Shown one piece after another: positions 32,654 to 43,605 of a stretch of DNA of 64,000 nt (position 1 is its first letter; each line of letters begins with the position of its first letter). The notes under the pieces are model-generated. The model ran no database searches. It worked only from the letters and a program-made list of their open reading frames with translations, and was not told the DNA's origin. The translations under genes and the position numbers were made by a program. The stretch is taken from contig NC_053491.1 of assembly GCF_905171775.1 (NCBI RefSeq), positions 335,005,952-335,069,951 of the forward strand, read 5' to 3'. The stretch comes from Rana temporaria (lineage: Eukaryota; Chordata; Amphibia; Anura; Ranidae).

Positions 32654-33139
32654 TGTTTATTGTTAGTTTTATCATTATTCGTTTGATGAAAATGTCACAA
32701 TGCCTAAAGCACACTGTACTAGAAGACAAAAATCTGACACATTTCAAGAATGACATTTATCTTATGAAATATTTTGTTGTTGCATTTTAGAGGCATGGCA
32801 GAATGACAACTCAGTTGGCCCCATGAGAGGGGATCAGGAGATTTCTTTTGTTTTCTCTCCTGCCCAGACTATACCAGATGGGGTATTGGTATTGGTTAAC
32901 CAGCAGGCTTAGATGGCACAGACACCAAAACACATTACCAGTGCATGCAGTAGTATTTAAAGTTAACCTTTACGACATTTTTAAGTTTTGATGTGAAAAT
33001 GCTATCTAAGAGCAGACACCACAGGTTGTCTGCTGTTAATTTTATTATCCTGAAAGTCTTTTTCTGTGTCCCTCTCTGGTTTATTTTCACTTTGTTAATG
33101 GGGCCTGATTTCTTCTGACTTGACAGCTTTTTTAGCTAA
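32654..33139. other. Single-copy-looking DNA, no gene
   Basis: No repeat or exon recognised. Confidence 0.4.
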
Positions 33140-33720
33140 TTAAAGCGGAACTTCACTCTCTCAATCAACAGTGAGTATTTTTACTTCATATGCTGCTAGC
33201 ATTAGTAAATAGATAGGGAAGTATATCCTATTTACTTGTATTAACCATTTTGTACATTTATTGGGTTACTTCCTGGTTTTCAGGCTTAGGTGAGTGATGT
33301 CATACATCCCAGGAGTCTTCAGGAGGGAAAGAGTTTTCTCAGCTAAGCACACCCCCCTGCCGTGTTCCGTGCACGTTTCCCACACCACATTCAAAACACA
33401 TTGCACTTGCGATGTGCAGCGGGTGTCAATGCAATGCGAACAACACCCCAAATGTAGTTTGCAAAAGCCGTATGTTTGTCTGCATCGGATTGCATGGTAC
33501 AGAAGTACCATGTGATCTGGCTGCAGTGCATTTTTTAAATTGGTGCATGCACTACTTTTGGTTGTGCTGCAGTGCAATTTCAGCCCATTTAAATGTTCGG
33601 TGTGGCGTGTTTTCACAAAAGGGTGGGAATTTATTTCCCTGCGTTTCTCGTTGGTAGGGCAGCCTATTGAAATGAATAGGTTGTCTTGCACACATAGATG
33701 TGAACCAAGGCTAAATGATA
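33140..33720. repeat. Interspersed repeat beginning TTAAAGCGGAACTTCACT
   Basis: The left end lies at TTAA (33140-33143) and resembles families B, F and G in style. The right boundary is unclear. 33590-33715 shares the GGTAGGGCAGCC..ATTGAAATG phrase with 16250-16290. Confidence 0.5.
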
Positions 33721-34117
33721 GTAACAATGGTAGACAAGTCCTGTGCAATGTGTTGTATAGCTGTTTGTAGTCTTTACTGGAAGCCAGTTTTTCCAGGGTG
33801 ACTCAGGAGAGCAATTTAGAAACTGGTACTGTTCTGTCCCCGCTACACGTTTCCCTGTGTGTAGCTCGACATGCAGCAACCCTCCTATTCTGCAATATGC
33901 CAGACTGAGTGTCATTTTGAAGCTTTATTAACAAAACAGGGTGGGGTGAAACTATTGAGAAAAAACAAACACATATAATCAGTATATGAAAAATGCAGAA
34001 ATACAATGAATAAGTTAGGCTGTAGATGGCGATAAGTAACTCTCACCAGTGACGGAAGGACGGAAGTGGATGCAAGTTTTAGTCCAACATGTGCTCTGAT
34101 AGCTGGTTCCTTCTTTC
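33721..34117. other. No recognisable gene
   Basis: Nothing identified. The four bases TTTC before 34118 are the presumed LTR target site. Confidence 0.4.
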
Positions 34118-35166
34118 TGTAGCGCCTGGCTATTGGAAATTTAGGGGAAGGTTCAGAGAAATAGTTGGCTTTGAACCAGTTTAATTGTTTAAATTTGGGG
34201 CCTCTGCTCTAGCTGTGCTGACTGTGCATACTGTCGTTGTCTGGGGAGTGAGTCCCGTCCCGGGCCGACAGGTGGCAGCAGTGGAGTCAATGAGCGGTTG
34301 GATATTTCCCCCCAGCAGCCAATCGGGGTTGGGCCACCTCGCCGTGCATGCTGGGGAGGGGTATTTAAGTGGCAGATGCCATTCTCTCAAAGTCTCTTCC
34401 TTGTGTGGCACCCACCATTGGGGTAGCCATTCCACGACACTCCCGCAAATGGCCCTCCTGGCTGGGGTGTGCGTGTGTCGCAGTGTTTCTGGTTCCGGGA
34501 CCAAGTTGGCCTGGAGCAATTGATCTGCTGTGCGGGCCCAGTGATCGACTGGGTCCCCAATCTAAAGGGGGTTCCGAGTTGTCCGTCCAATTGGAGGAAG
34601 CTAACCGATGGAGTCTGTCCGAAGGATACCAAGCACGAGGCTGGTGTTCCAGGAGAGGCCTGTCCATTCATCGGAGGACAACCTTGGTTCTGAGAGGCTG
34701 GATGTTGGTCGCCTGTCAGTTGCTGATTTGACCAAAACTACCCTGAAGGAGATCCGGGTGCTGAATCTACTGAAAGAGGATTCTGGACCATTATTGTCTC
34801 CAACCTTTAGGAGGGTCTGTGGCAGAGACTTAATTCTAAGTTTAAGTGACACTCAGGCTGCCAGGCTGGTGAGAGAGGCCTGTCCAGATGCACTATACCC
34901 ACTCTGGCTAGAGTGGCGAAGTAAAGTTGTCGTTGGAAGCAGGACTGTTTCCATATCCAGTTACATCTGAATTTGCTATCTTCCATTCTGCTATCCCTTC
35001 ACCTTCCATTTACTTCTATTGTTTTTACCCAGCTGGGTAATAAAAGACACCTGTTGTGTGGACATTCCCTTTATTGCAGCTCTCATCAAGTACCCTAGAC
35101 GGCGGAGATACAAAGGTAACATGCCACCCAAAACAAACCAGCAGCTCCTTCGGGGGTAGTGCTACA
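34118..35166 (+). repeat. Solo LTR, family K, copy 1
   Basis: Starts TGTAGCGCC and ends GGGTAGTGCTACA, near-inverted TG...CA ends, with TTTC on both sides (34114-34117, 35167-35170) as a 4-bp duplication. Contains a TATA-like GTATTTAAG at 34361 and a polyadenylation signal AATAAA at 35039-35044, in the right order for promoter and RNA end on the plus strand. No adjacent internal region, so it is a recombination product. A second copy lies at 47846-50692. A 120-codon frame (34608-34970) lies inside. Confidence 0.8.
34608..34970 (+). other. 120-codon ORF inside solo LTR, partly conserved in second copy
   Basis: Reads MESVRRIPSTRLVFQERPVH... ending SYI. In the other family K copy the matching frame near 47852-47935 reads PGALHPLWLEWRR where this one reads PDALYPLWLEWRS, so the frame is kept over that stretch. 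Length, charge and lack of homology give no function. It may be chance or an exon of an element-coded product. Confidence 0.25.
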
Positions 35167-35267
35167 TTTCAGTCTCTAAGATGGAGTCTGAGATTCCAGG
35201 ATGCACCTGTTTCTTTTCCTTAGCCTGAAAAATGACGGGAACTTTTTTAAAGGTGAACATTTTCTAA

Positions 35268-36280
35268 CATGTTTCCCCAAAAATAAGTCCTATCTCGATT
35301 TTCTAGGATGGCCCTACCCCAAAAATAAGCCCTAGTTAAAGTCCTTGTAAAATCATGTAATCCACACTATACAAGGATTAAATAATGTCCAGTGTGTGTC
35401 TTTATGCAACATGTGGGTCATGTGAGCACTAGGGTGCCCACGTGTCCCGGATTGCCCGGGACTGTCCCGCAATTGACATGTCTGTCCCTGGTCCCGGGCA
35501 CCTTCATTCCGGGACAATACAATGTCCCGGAATGAAATAGAGGACACAGTTACCCCCTACTAACTAGTAACTACATTTCCGGAACTGGTTGCTAGGGCTA
35601 GCGCTGCCTGGCGTCTTGCAACCAGTGACAATTTACTCTCAGACAGTGAGGCCGGGAGCGAGGCTGCGCCTAGTGCAGCACTACTATCCCCACCCACCTC
35701 GGCACCTCCTCTTCCAGCACCTAGTGGCAAGCAGCAGGGACTGGTGTGATCTTCACTCTCCAGATAGCGACTCCACTCCTTTCCTATAATGCACGGGGCT
35801 CATGCAAAGGGAGTGACAGCAGTACTATGGGTGGCAAGCGGCACTGCATCTGATGGCAAGTGGCACATTCAGCTGACAAATAACCCACTGCCAAATTCCC
35901 CATCAACCCCCGAGACTACATTTCCCCTGTCCCCCCTCATCTTTTTTGGGGGAAGGTGAGGGGGAGGGGGTGTCCCTGAATGGCAGTTTGGAAATTTGGT
36001 CACCCTAGTGAGCACCCAGTGGCCCTGTAAATAAGTTATTTTCTACAATATTACATAAAGATACACACTGGACATTATATAATCCATTTACAGAGCAGAT
36101 TAAATTATTTTACAAGGACTTTAACTAGGGTTTATTTTGAGGATTACAGAGATGCTGACTCTTGAGCTGACAGGGAGGGAGAGTGGGAGAGAAGACAGGG
36201 GACAAATAAGACATCCCCTGAAAATAAGCCCCAATGCATTTTTTTGTAGCCAAAATTAATATAAGATCCAGTGTTTTTTT
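35268..36280. repeat. Foldback repeat family N, split by a hAT MITE
   Basis: Left arm CCCCAAAAATAAGTCC ... GTCCTTGTAAAATCATGTAATCC ... CCAGTGTGTGTCTTTATG; right arm carries the complement in order (TACATAAAGATACACACTGG, ATTTTACAAGGAC, GGTTTATTTTGAGG). The hAT MITE 35430-36007 sits in the loop. Confidence 0.8.
35430..36007. repeat. hAT-type MITE with 8-bp duplication GTGAGCAC
   Basis: The 8-bp word GTGAGCAC is at 35422-35429 and 36008-36015, the duplication length diagnostic of hAT. Termini TAGGGTGCCCACGT and (complement) TAGGGTGACCAAAT are inverted repeats. The interior has repeated TCCCGG words. Confidence 0.88.
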
Positions 36281-36367
36281 CCGGGAATACACAGTAGTTT
36301 CTGCAAAAACAGTAAATTTACCACTGGCTCCATCTTGTGGTCAAATCTGATATTGTAGGCAAACAAC

Positions 36368-36844
36368 TTGAAGGAGTTGTAAAGGCAGACGTTTTTTTTT
36401 ATTATTTTAATGCATTCTATGTATTAAGATAAAAGCCTTCTGTGTGCAGCAGCCCCCTAACACTTACCTGATGTCCCTCTCTGTCCAGTGATGTCCATGA
36501 GTGTCTTAGCCGTCCGAGAGATTCTCCCTCCTGATTGGCTGAGACACAGCAGCAGTGCCATTGGCTCCCGCTGCTGTCAAAGTCAGCTAGCTAATCAGGA
36601 GTGAGAGGGGGCGGGTCGGGCCGGGGTTCCGTGTCTGATTGGACACAGGGAGCTGTGACTCAGCTTCTGGTGCCCCCATAGAAAGCTGCTTGGTGTGGGG
36701 GCACTGAACAGGAGGGAGGGGCCAGGAGCACAGAAGAGAGACCCAGAGAAGAGGCGTATCTGGCCTGCTTTGTGCAAAACCACTACACAGAGCAGGCAAT
36801 TTATTATTTTTTAGGAAAAAAAACAAGACTTTACAATCACTTTA
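36368..36844. repeat. MITE family B, copy 2
   Basis: AAGGAGTTGTAAAGGCAG at the left and CTTTACAATCACTTTAC at the right. The interior ATGCATTCTATGTATTAAGAT, GCCATTGGCTCCCGCTGCTG and ACTACACAGAGCAGG match copy 1 at 6665. A third, inverted, related copy is at 40850-41212. Confidence 0.75.
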
Positions 36845-37496
36845 CTGATTATCCTGCTGGAGGCAGAACAGGTACAGAACATTGTCACCACTAACAGGAA
36901 CACGGACCTTCGTGGCAAGATCACCAGGTTTTGTTTTAATGCAAGCTATAAGTGACACTATTCTTATTCTCCCCAAAAAAATCCATAGACATCCACAACT
37001 TAATGGCCATGCAATTTATTTCCATAAAATAATTTCTTACTGTATCTTTCTATCTCTTTAAAACATCTTTAGTGAGCTTCCAAACCTCTCCCCCTCCCCT
37101 CACTTTGTTTGTTAAAAAATCCCATAGCCCCTAGACAATCTAAGGAAGGAGCAAGAGAGGGTGGCTACGTTTCCACATACTGTTGACCATGGAGAAAAAC
37201 AGGTCTACTCTCTAAGGGCCAGTTCACACCAGATGCAGTTCCGTACAGTTCCGTGTGCATTTTTCCTGCACTAAAAATGCATGCGCAGTGGGAAAGGACC
37301 TTGTGGCTTTTTTTTGCAGCACCCATTTTCCAGTACCTGAGGTTGGAGGTCCATGGAAGGCCCAGTGGATTTATGGGAGAGATAGAGGCAGGTAATTGTC
37401 CTGATTTCACTCTGTCCTGTAGTGGAAGCAAGCCTGATACACCCAGATCAGTGGACACCGGACACAGGTCATTTTTATCTGTGTAACTATGTAGCT
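36845..37496. other. Repeat remnants, no gene
   Basis: GGGCCAGTTCACACCAGATGC at 37217 resembles MITE E-like ends. The frame 37165-37458 has no support. Confidence 0.35.
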
Positions 37497-38190
37497 GTGG
37501 TCAGTAGTGTATTTAGGTTTTGTGCTGCCCTAGGCCTGACTGAGCTCATGCACTCCCTAATTTAAATATGACCCACTCCTTTCTGTCAAGGCCACACCCC
37601 TTGCTGTTTAAGACCTGCCCTGAAATTTTCAAGTGGGTCACTAGTTCTGAGGGCCTGGGGGGGCAATGAAATCCCCTAATTTGCATAGATTTCCTCTCAC
37701 TTCCTGTTTGGCTATGTGGCAGGAAGTGAAGGGAAATATCTGCAATGGGACAGGGATGGTAAAAAATAAACTGACAGGGGCTATAACCCTTCCCTCCCAA
37801 AATTAAATAAAAAGTGTTGCCTATGGTTCTACTTTAAGCACAAATTTCGGATAACTAAAAAGATATAATCATGCCAATGGTGCAGAAGAAAACATATAGC
37901 ACAGTGAGGAAGGTTTGTGGTCCAGGATGATAGGATATTAGAAGCAGCACCCCCTCCCACACAGTTGCGGAATGCCAGCCACCCGCATACCAGAAGGAGT
38001 GCTGCTGCTTTATGGGGGCGCTAGACTAACTTGGCTCTCAGCCCAGTTCGCCCCATAAGACTGGAGATACACTAACAGTGTGGCGCAAGCTGGTGGGGAC
38101 TCTTTCCTTGCTGCCCCCCTGTACAGTGCTGCCCTAGGCCTTGGCCTTGTTGACCTAGGCCAGGATACAACGTTGGCTGTGGTAGAAATG
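37497..38190. repeat. Interspersed repeat with inverted ends, family Q
   Basis: TGTATTTAGGTTTTGTGCTGCCCTAGGCCTGACTGA at the left and CTGCCCTAGGCCTTGGCC..GACCTAGGCCAGGATACAAC at the right. The phrase GGCCTGGGCCTTGTCGGCCTAGACCAAAACAC at 42257 is a related right end. Non-coding. Confidence 0.55.
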
Positions 38191-38326
38191 TGTGAGGTTT
38201 TGTAGAGTTGGTCTGGATTGCTTTATTAGCTATGGCAGTCTCCCTCTTATTGTACATGTTTCTCTCTGACAGAAATAATCACAGTATGGCTCATGTCCTG
38301 ACAATGTTGGATGCTCCTGCTGAGAC

Positions 38327-38736
38327 TTATGCCAGGTACAGACGATCGGACATTCCCACAACAAAACCGTAGATTTTTTTCCGACCGCCTGTTGGCTCAA
38401 ACTTGTGTTGCATAGACATGGTCACACAAATGTTGTCCGAAAATTCCGAACGTCAAGAACGCGGTCACGTACAATACTACGACGAGCCGATAAAATTAAG
38501 TTCAATGATTCCGAGAATGCGTTGGATTTTTGTGTGTCGGAATTGCATACAGACGATTGGAATTTCCGACAAGAACTTTTGTTGTCGGAAAAATTGAGAA
38601 CCAGCTATCAAACATTTGTTGTCAGAAATTCCAACAGCAAATGTCCGATGGAGCCTACACACGGTCGGAATATCCGACCTAAAGCTCACATCGAACATTT
38701 GTTGTCGGAAATTCCGACTGCGTGTACACGGCATTA
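38327..38736. repeat. MITE-1 family, full copy
   Basis: Ends TTATGCCAGGTACAGACGATCGG and CTGCGTGTACACGGCATTAG. The interior repeats TTTGTTGTCGGAAATTCC and its complement at least five times. The internal vocabulary differs from other copies although termini agree. Confidence 0.82.
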
Positions 38737-38819
38737 GACATATTTGAAGTATATGAAGACTGGATTTGATCGAGTACTTTCTTGATTGTCCATCTATACC
38801 AGAAATACTGTCAGGTATA

Positions 38820-39538
38820 TACCATATTTTCCGGCGTATAAGACGACTTTTTGCATGTAGAATAATGCCCCAAAAGTCGGCTGTCGTCTTATACGTCGGG
38901 TACCTGTGTCAGACGTCGACCATCCATTATTAAAAAAGCGCGCCTCCTCCTCTGACTGTTCCGTGATAGGCGGAACAGTAATTTTCCCAGCAGCGCCTCT
39001 GTTTAGTGTTCAGCCTATCACGGATGCCTTCTCATCCTCAGCCTCGGCCTCGGACGAGAGGACATCCGTGATAGGCGGAACACTGAACAGAGGCTCTGCT
39101 GGGAAAATTACTGTTCCGCCCATAACGGAAGAGCCTGAGGAGGAGGCGCGGCTTTTGAATAATTGATGGCCGCTGTCTGACATCTCTGCAAACAGGAGAA
39201 GGTAGGGAGATCGTCGAGGCATGTTACAGATGGCACAGTGAGGCATGTTACAGATGGCACAGTGAGGCATGTTACAGATGGCACAGTGAGGCATGTTACA
39301 GATGGCACAGTGAGGCATGTTACAGATGGCACAGTGAGGCATGTTACAGATGGCACAGTGAGGCATGTTACAGATGGCACAGTGAGGCATGTTACAGATG
39401 GCACAGTGAGGCATGTTACAGATGGCACAGTGAGGGGTTGTCTTATACAGTGAGTATATCCCAAAACCAACATTTTAGCTGGAAAATTAGGGGGTCGTCT
39501 TATACGCCCAATCGTCTTATACGCCGGCAAATACGGTA
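38820..39538. repeat. MITE family P
   Basis: Termini TACCATATTTTCCGGCGTATAAGACGA and its counterpart CGTCTTATACGCCGGCAAATACGGTA are inverted repeats of about 27 bp with two mismatches. TA flanks fit mariner-like insertion. Has an inner hairpin (GTGATAGGCGGAACA and complements) and a minisatellite. Confidence 0.9.
39218..39434. repeat. 24-bp minisatellite, 9 units, inside MITE P
   Basis: Unit GGCATGTTACAGATGGCACAGTGA, nearly perfect. Divisible by three, so frames such as repeated MPHCAICN appear; these are not genes. Confidence 0.97.
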
Positions 39539-39559
39539 GGTATTTTTTAATATCAACAT

Positions 39560-40260
39560 TTGTTTTCTGGTAATATTGGCTTTATCTTGTTTTTCCTTTC
39601 TTTGGGGAAATATAATTGTATATTACTAATTTTCTCCTTTTTATTTTGTATTCATAGGAATTTGTGGCCCTTGTTTCTCAGTTCCCTTTGGTTTGTGTTT
39701 TCCCCTGTTTCCCAGACGCTCCACCTTGGTCCACGCTGTAAGGAGTTTTATGTTACTTATGTAAAGTATGTATTTATTTTCATTTTTATTCATATATGTA
39801 TATATCTTTTTTTTTTATTATTTATTTGCAGCTAGGCTTCTTTATATTTCCCTTAAATTACACATTGTAAAAGCATTTGTTTATGTAAAGAGAAATCGGA
39901 TATGTGTGTAGTGACTGAAATGATATTGTGAAGAATTGTGATAATATAATGTTTTTTTTAATTTTTGCCAATTTTACTTATCTTTATAGATGTTATTTAT
40001 CTTCAAGCCATCTTGTAGTCCTGAGGAAGCTGCTAAGCCTTGAAACATGTCCACTGCTGCTTGAAGTTACTAACATTTATATTGTACTACAAGAAGATGG
40101 TTATTGTAATAAAGCTTTGTTATGTTTTATCTATGTACAGAACGTGCCTTTGTCCTCAGCTTGGGGTAGTCAAGTTAAGTCCCATTTCTATATATTGTTT
40201 TTTTTTTGCTGTGCATTTGTAGTGGAGGACTGTCCCAAACTTTGAGACTCTGGATGTGAT
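39560..40260 (+). mobile_element. Penelope-like element fragment
   Basis: Recognised by the hammerhead-like core at 40021 followed by the usual downstream text: TTACTAACATTTATATTGTACT... and AATAAAGCTTTGTTATG. Boundaries and duplication are not defined. Confidence 0.45.
40021..40051 (+). ncRNA. Hammerhead-like motif
   Basis: CTGAGGA core box, AAGC...GCCTT as possible stem II, then GAAACATGTC as GAAA box and short stem III (ACATGT self-complementary). Stem I pairing partner not verified. Confidence 0.45.
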
Positions 40261-40261
40261 T

Positions 40262-40849
40262 GTGAATATACCCCTGCCATGCAGCTTGGTATACTGTACA
40301 TTCCCTGTAGACTGCAATGCATTTCTCTGAGCTGGAGGCATGTCTTAATTTTTTGGGAAATTTGAGAGAAGCAACTCCCAATTTTGATCATCACTACTCA
40401 TTAAATATCTAGTGTATTTATACTGTAAAAAAATAAATAAATTGTATACATACCATGTAATATGTTCTATACCGTTCATTACAAAACCTGTGCAGAAACA
40501 TTCTCAGTTCATAACAAAAATAAATATATTAATGCATTTTAGTGAACCTCTTTTTTTTATTTTCTGAATTCGTTTTAAGGAAAGGTATTCTATTAGGAAA
40601 TGAAGAATACGTTTGCCCTTGTGTGTTCAGTGAATGGACAGTAGAGGGAGTTATAACACTTATGAATATTAAGTGTTAGGCATGAAGCCAATTCAAGTGC
40701 GCCAATTGTTATATTCTCTATATGTTATTGTTTGCTGGTTTTCTCAGTTCTATTTAATTACCCTATTTTCAATTTTTATGAACCTGCATTAGTAATTTTT
40801 ACTTTAAAATAGTTATTTCTGATGTATACTCTACAGTACACAATAGAGG
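40262..40849. other. AT-rich DNA, no gene
   Basis: Nothing identified. Confidence 0.4.
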
Positions 40850-41212
40850 CTCTTTTTTTTTTTTTATAACAACAATTTTATACTTACCTGCTCTATGCAG
40901 TGGTTTGCACAGAGCAGCCCTCCTCCTCCTCTACTCGGGCCCCCCCCCAGGTGTTCCAGACCCCTCCCTCCTGCCAGGTGCTTCAGAGCAAGCAGCTTGT
41001 GGGATGCTCTGGGGGCACCCGAACAGGTTTGGTCCTGAGCCACGGCTCTATGTTCATTTACACACAGAGCCCCGGCGCCATCTTGGACCCACCCCCTCCC
41101 ACTCTTGATCAGCTCTCCTGCTGTGATTGACAGCAGCGGGAGCCAATGAGGAGTCAGAGTCCCCAGAGGTTCATGTGCACATTCTTGAATCGAGATGGGG
41201 CTTGTGTAAGTA
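40850..41212. repeat. MITE family B-like copy, inverted
   Basis: TATACTTACCTGCTCTATGCAGTGGTTTGCACAGAGCAG at the left is the complement of the right part of the family B copies; TGACAGCAGCGGGAGCCAATGAGG follows. The far end is degraded. Confidence 0.65.
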
Positions 41213-41389
41213 TTCAATCACTGGGAACAGTAATGGATAATGGCCAACAGGCCCTCTTACCAGACCCGGTGAAACTGCAACAGTGATCCCTCCGGCTGGA
41301 CGTTCGCTCACTCTGGGTTTCCCAGGCTGACTCTAGTCAGTAGTGTAGCATGCCTGTACCCTGACAGTGGCTCCATCTTTCTCCCCCTC
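41213..41389. repeat. LTR-like fragment
   Basis: AAGGCCCTCTTACCAGACCC...GTGATCCCTCCGGCTGGAC resembles 55885-55946 (AGGCCCTCTCACCAGACCC...ATGATCCCTCTAGCTGGAC). Two diverged copies of one unidentified repeat. Confidence 0.5.
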
Positions 41390-41690
41390 TGGTGGTGCTG
41401 GTGCAGCGTGGCTCCCTCTCTGGTGATGCCGGTACAGTGTGGCTCTCTCTCTGGTGGTGTGGGTACAACGTGGCTCCCTCTCTGGTGTTGCGGGTACAGT
41501 GTGACTCTCTCTCTGGTGGTGCGGGTACAGCATGGCTCTCTCTCTGGTGGTGTGGATACAGCGTGGCTCTCTGGTGGTGTGGGTACAGTGTGAGTCTCTG
41601 GTGGTGTGAGTACAGCGTGGCTCTCTGGTGGTGCGGGTACAGCATGACTCTGGTGGTGTGGGTACAGCGTGTCTCCCTCTCTGGCTTCCC
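41390..41690. repeat. Minisatellite, 27-31-bp units, about 10 copies
   Basis: Unit like GGTGGTGCGGGTACAGCATG plus GCTCTCTCTCT, with shortened units lacking part of the CTCT. Explains long frames on both strands. Confidence 0.92.
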
Positions 41691-42310
41691 CCAGCACAGT
41701 ACTCTCTTTTTCTCCTTCTGTAACACGCAATTACTCTGCTTTTTCTGGGTTCTGGGTTTCAGGCTCCCCCTTAACAGAGTGCGTGCATGCTGGGGGCTGT
41801 AGCATGGTGTCTGTGGACACACCGGGGCTGCCAGTCTTCAAGGACTACATTTCCCATGATCCCCCCAGTGTCTTCTGATTGGCCCTCTGCTGTGGCAAAT
41901 CATGACAGCGAGGTGAACAATAGGAAGGGGGCGAGCAGGGGAGATACACAGACAGCCCATAGCTCTCCTCTCCCTGTCACAGGGAGAAGAGAGAGCGGCT
42001 CCAATTGGGTTTGCCGCGCTGCCGCCCAGTTTTCTGCCCACTGTTTCCCTCCCCACGATTGGCCAGAGCAGAGGGCCAATCAGAGAGAGAGTCACGGCTT
42101 TGGGGGGTACCTACTAAAACTGCTTTCTGGCCCCCTCTGCACCCGCAAAGCCACTGCTCTCTTCAGCTGTACTCCCCTGATGGTCGCCCTGCATGCGGGA
42201 GTCAGGAGGAGGGCGCGGGTGCCTTTTTTGCCACCTCCTCAAAGTGCCGCCCTTGGCCTGGGCCTTGTCGGCCTAGACCAAAACACAGCACTGGTCACAG
42301 ATCATACATC
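41691..42310. other. GC-rich repeat-like DNA, no gene
   Basis: 41870-42110 has inverted blocks (GATTGGCCCTCTGCTGTGGC... and GCCAGAGCAGAGGGCCAATC) suggesting a foldback element around 41875-42090. 42240-42300 is a family Q-like end. Confidence 0.5.
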
Positions 42311-42690
42311 ATGACAAGACTGAGCACAGCACCAGGACACCAGGCAAAGTTTTCAAAGCAGACTGGAGTTTCAAGATGTGCTGTTCAAGCTCTTTTGAAG
42401 AAGCACAAAATGGGCAACGTTGAGGACCGTAGAAGCAAAGGGTGACTAAGGAAACCTAATGCAGCAGATGAAAGATACATTATGATTACTTCTCTTCGAC
42501 ATCAGAAGATGTCCAGCAGTGCCATCAGCACAGAACTGGTTAAACCAGTGGGACCCAGGTACACCTATCTACTGTCTAGAGAAGTCTGGCCAGAAGTGGC
42601 CTTCATGGAAGAATTGTATTCTTTAAAACCTGTTACAAAAAGACTGCAACTCCGTGACTTTGGCATGGAAAGGTTACATTGCAGTTTGGA
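42311..42690 (+). pseudogene. Tc1-like transposase fragment (N-terminal DNA-binding part)
   Basis: Conceptual reading gives KQTGVSRCAVQALLKKHKMG, then a stop in the middle of the linker, then NAADERYIMITSLR and MSSSAISTEL, and after a frame change STV.RSLARSGLHGR. This is the paired-like helix-turn-helix part of a Tc1 transposase. At least one stop and one frameshift. No catalytic domain or terminal repeats follow. Confidence 0.8.
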
Positions 42691-42739
42691 CTTCTTTTTA
42701 CGCACTTGCAAAAACTGCAAGTTATCCAAAAAATATATA

Positions 42740-43605
42740 ATAAAATAAAATAGTGCACCTTAATAAAATCCGTGTGCTACAAAGGCTAGTGATATCCACT
42801 CCAAAGGTGTGAGAAATGACAAAAAATAATTAAAGGGGTTGTAAAGGTTCGTCTTTTATTTTCTAAATTGGTTCCTTTAAGCTAGTGCATTGTTGGTTCA
42901 CTTACCTTTTCCTTCTATTTCCCTTCTAAATGTTTTGTTTTCTTTGTTTGAATTTCTCATTTCCTGTTTCTCCTCAGTAAGCTTTCCACCATCATCCAAG
43001 TGGTGGAAAGTCATTTAGAACAGCTTACTGAACACCTTACTGAGGAGGAACAGGAAGTGAGAAATTCAGACAAAGAAAACAAAGAAAAAAAACATTTAGA
43101 AGGGAAATGGAAGGAAAAGGTAAGTTAACCAACAATGCACTAGCTTAAAGGAACCTATTTAGATAATAAAAAACAAACCTTTACAACCCCTTTAAGTGCC
43201 AATAATTATAAATAAATTAAATAAAAAATAAAAATTAAAATTAAAAAAAGATCTTCATGCTGTTGTGAACGTCTAGTTCTATGCTTCACACAGTGATCCA
43301 CTCTAATCTGTGCTCCTATATGGACCGCACTCACCAGATTTGTGCCCCCTCTTGGGGTTTTTAGCATTCACAGTGTATGCCACTGTGCAGCACTCTGGCA
43401 AAAGCACGTCCTGCTGTGGTCCTGGTGGTGCTCTCAGTGTTTATCCCCTATACAGGAAAAAAGAAGAAGGAAGGGGTCCCATGATAGTGTAGTACCGTTT
43501 AAAAATTCAGCTTTTATTGGTGAAAGACAAATGGGTACTCTCAATTTTGTTGAAATCACAGAGCATTACTTTAGCATGCAGAAAATTTAAGTGCTGTGGC
43601 GTTCT
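42740..43605. mobile_element. Possible Penelope-like fragment split by a MITE
   Basis: DNA on both sides of the family H MITE (42740-42829 and 43196-43605) looks like one repeat: TAGTGCACCTTAATAAAATCCGTG on the left, and CGTCTAGTTCTATGCTTCACACAGTG on the right. The style is that of Penelope-like ends, but no hammerhead or duplication is visible. Confidence 0.3.
42830..43195. repeat. TTAA-flanked foldback MITE family H, copy 2
   Basis: TTAAAGGGGTTGTAAAGG and CCTTTACAACCCCTTTAA are exact 18-bp inverted ends including TTAA. Pairing continues inward (AAGCTAGTGCATTGTTGGTT; TCCTGTTTCTCCTCAGTAAG) nearly to a loop at about 43010. Confidence 0.95.

Noticed and set aside
39108..39530. MPHCAICN octapeptide repeat protein
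   Set aside because: 24-bp minisatellite inside a MITE.
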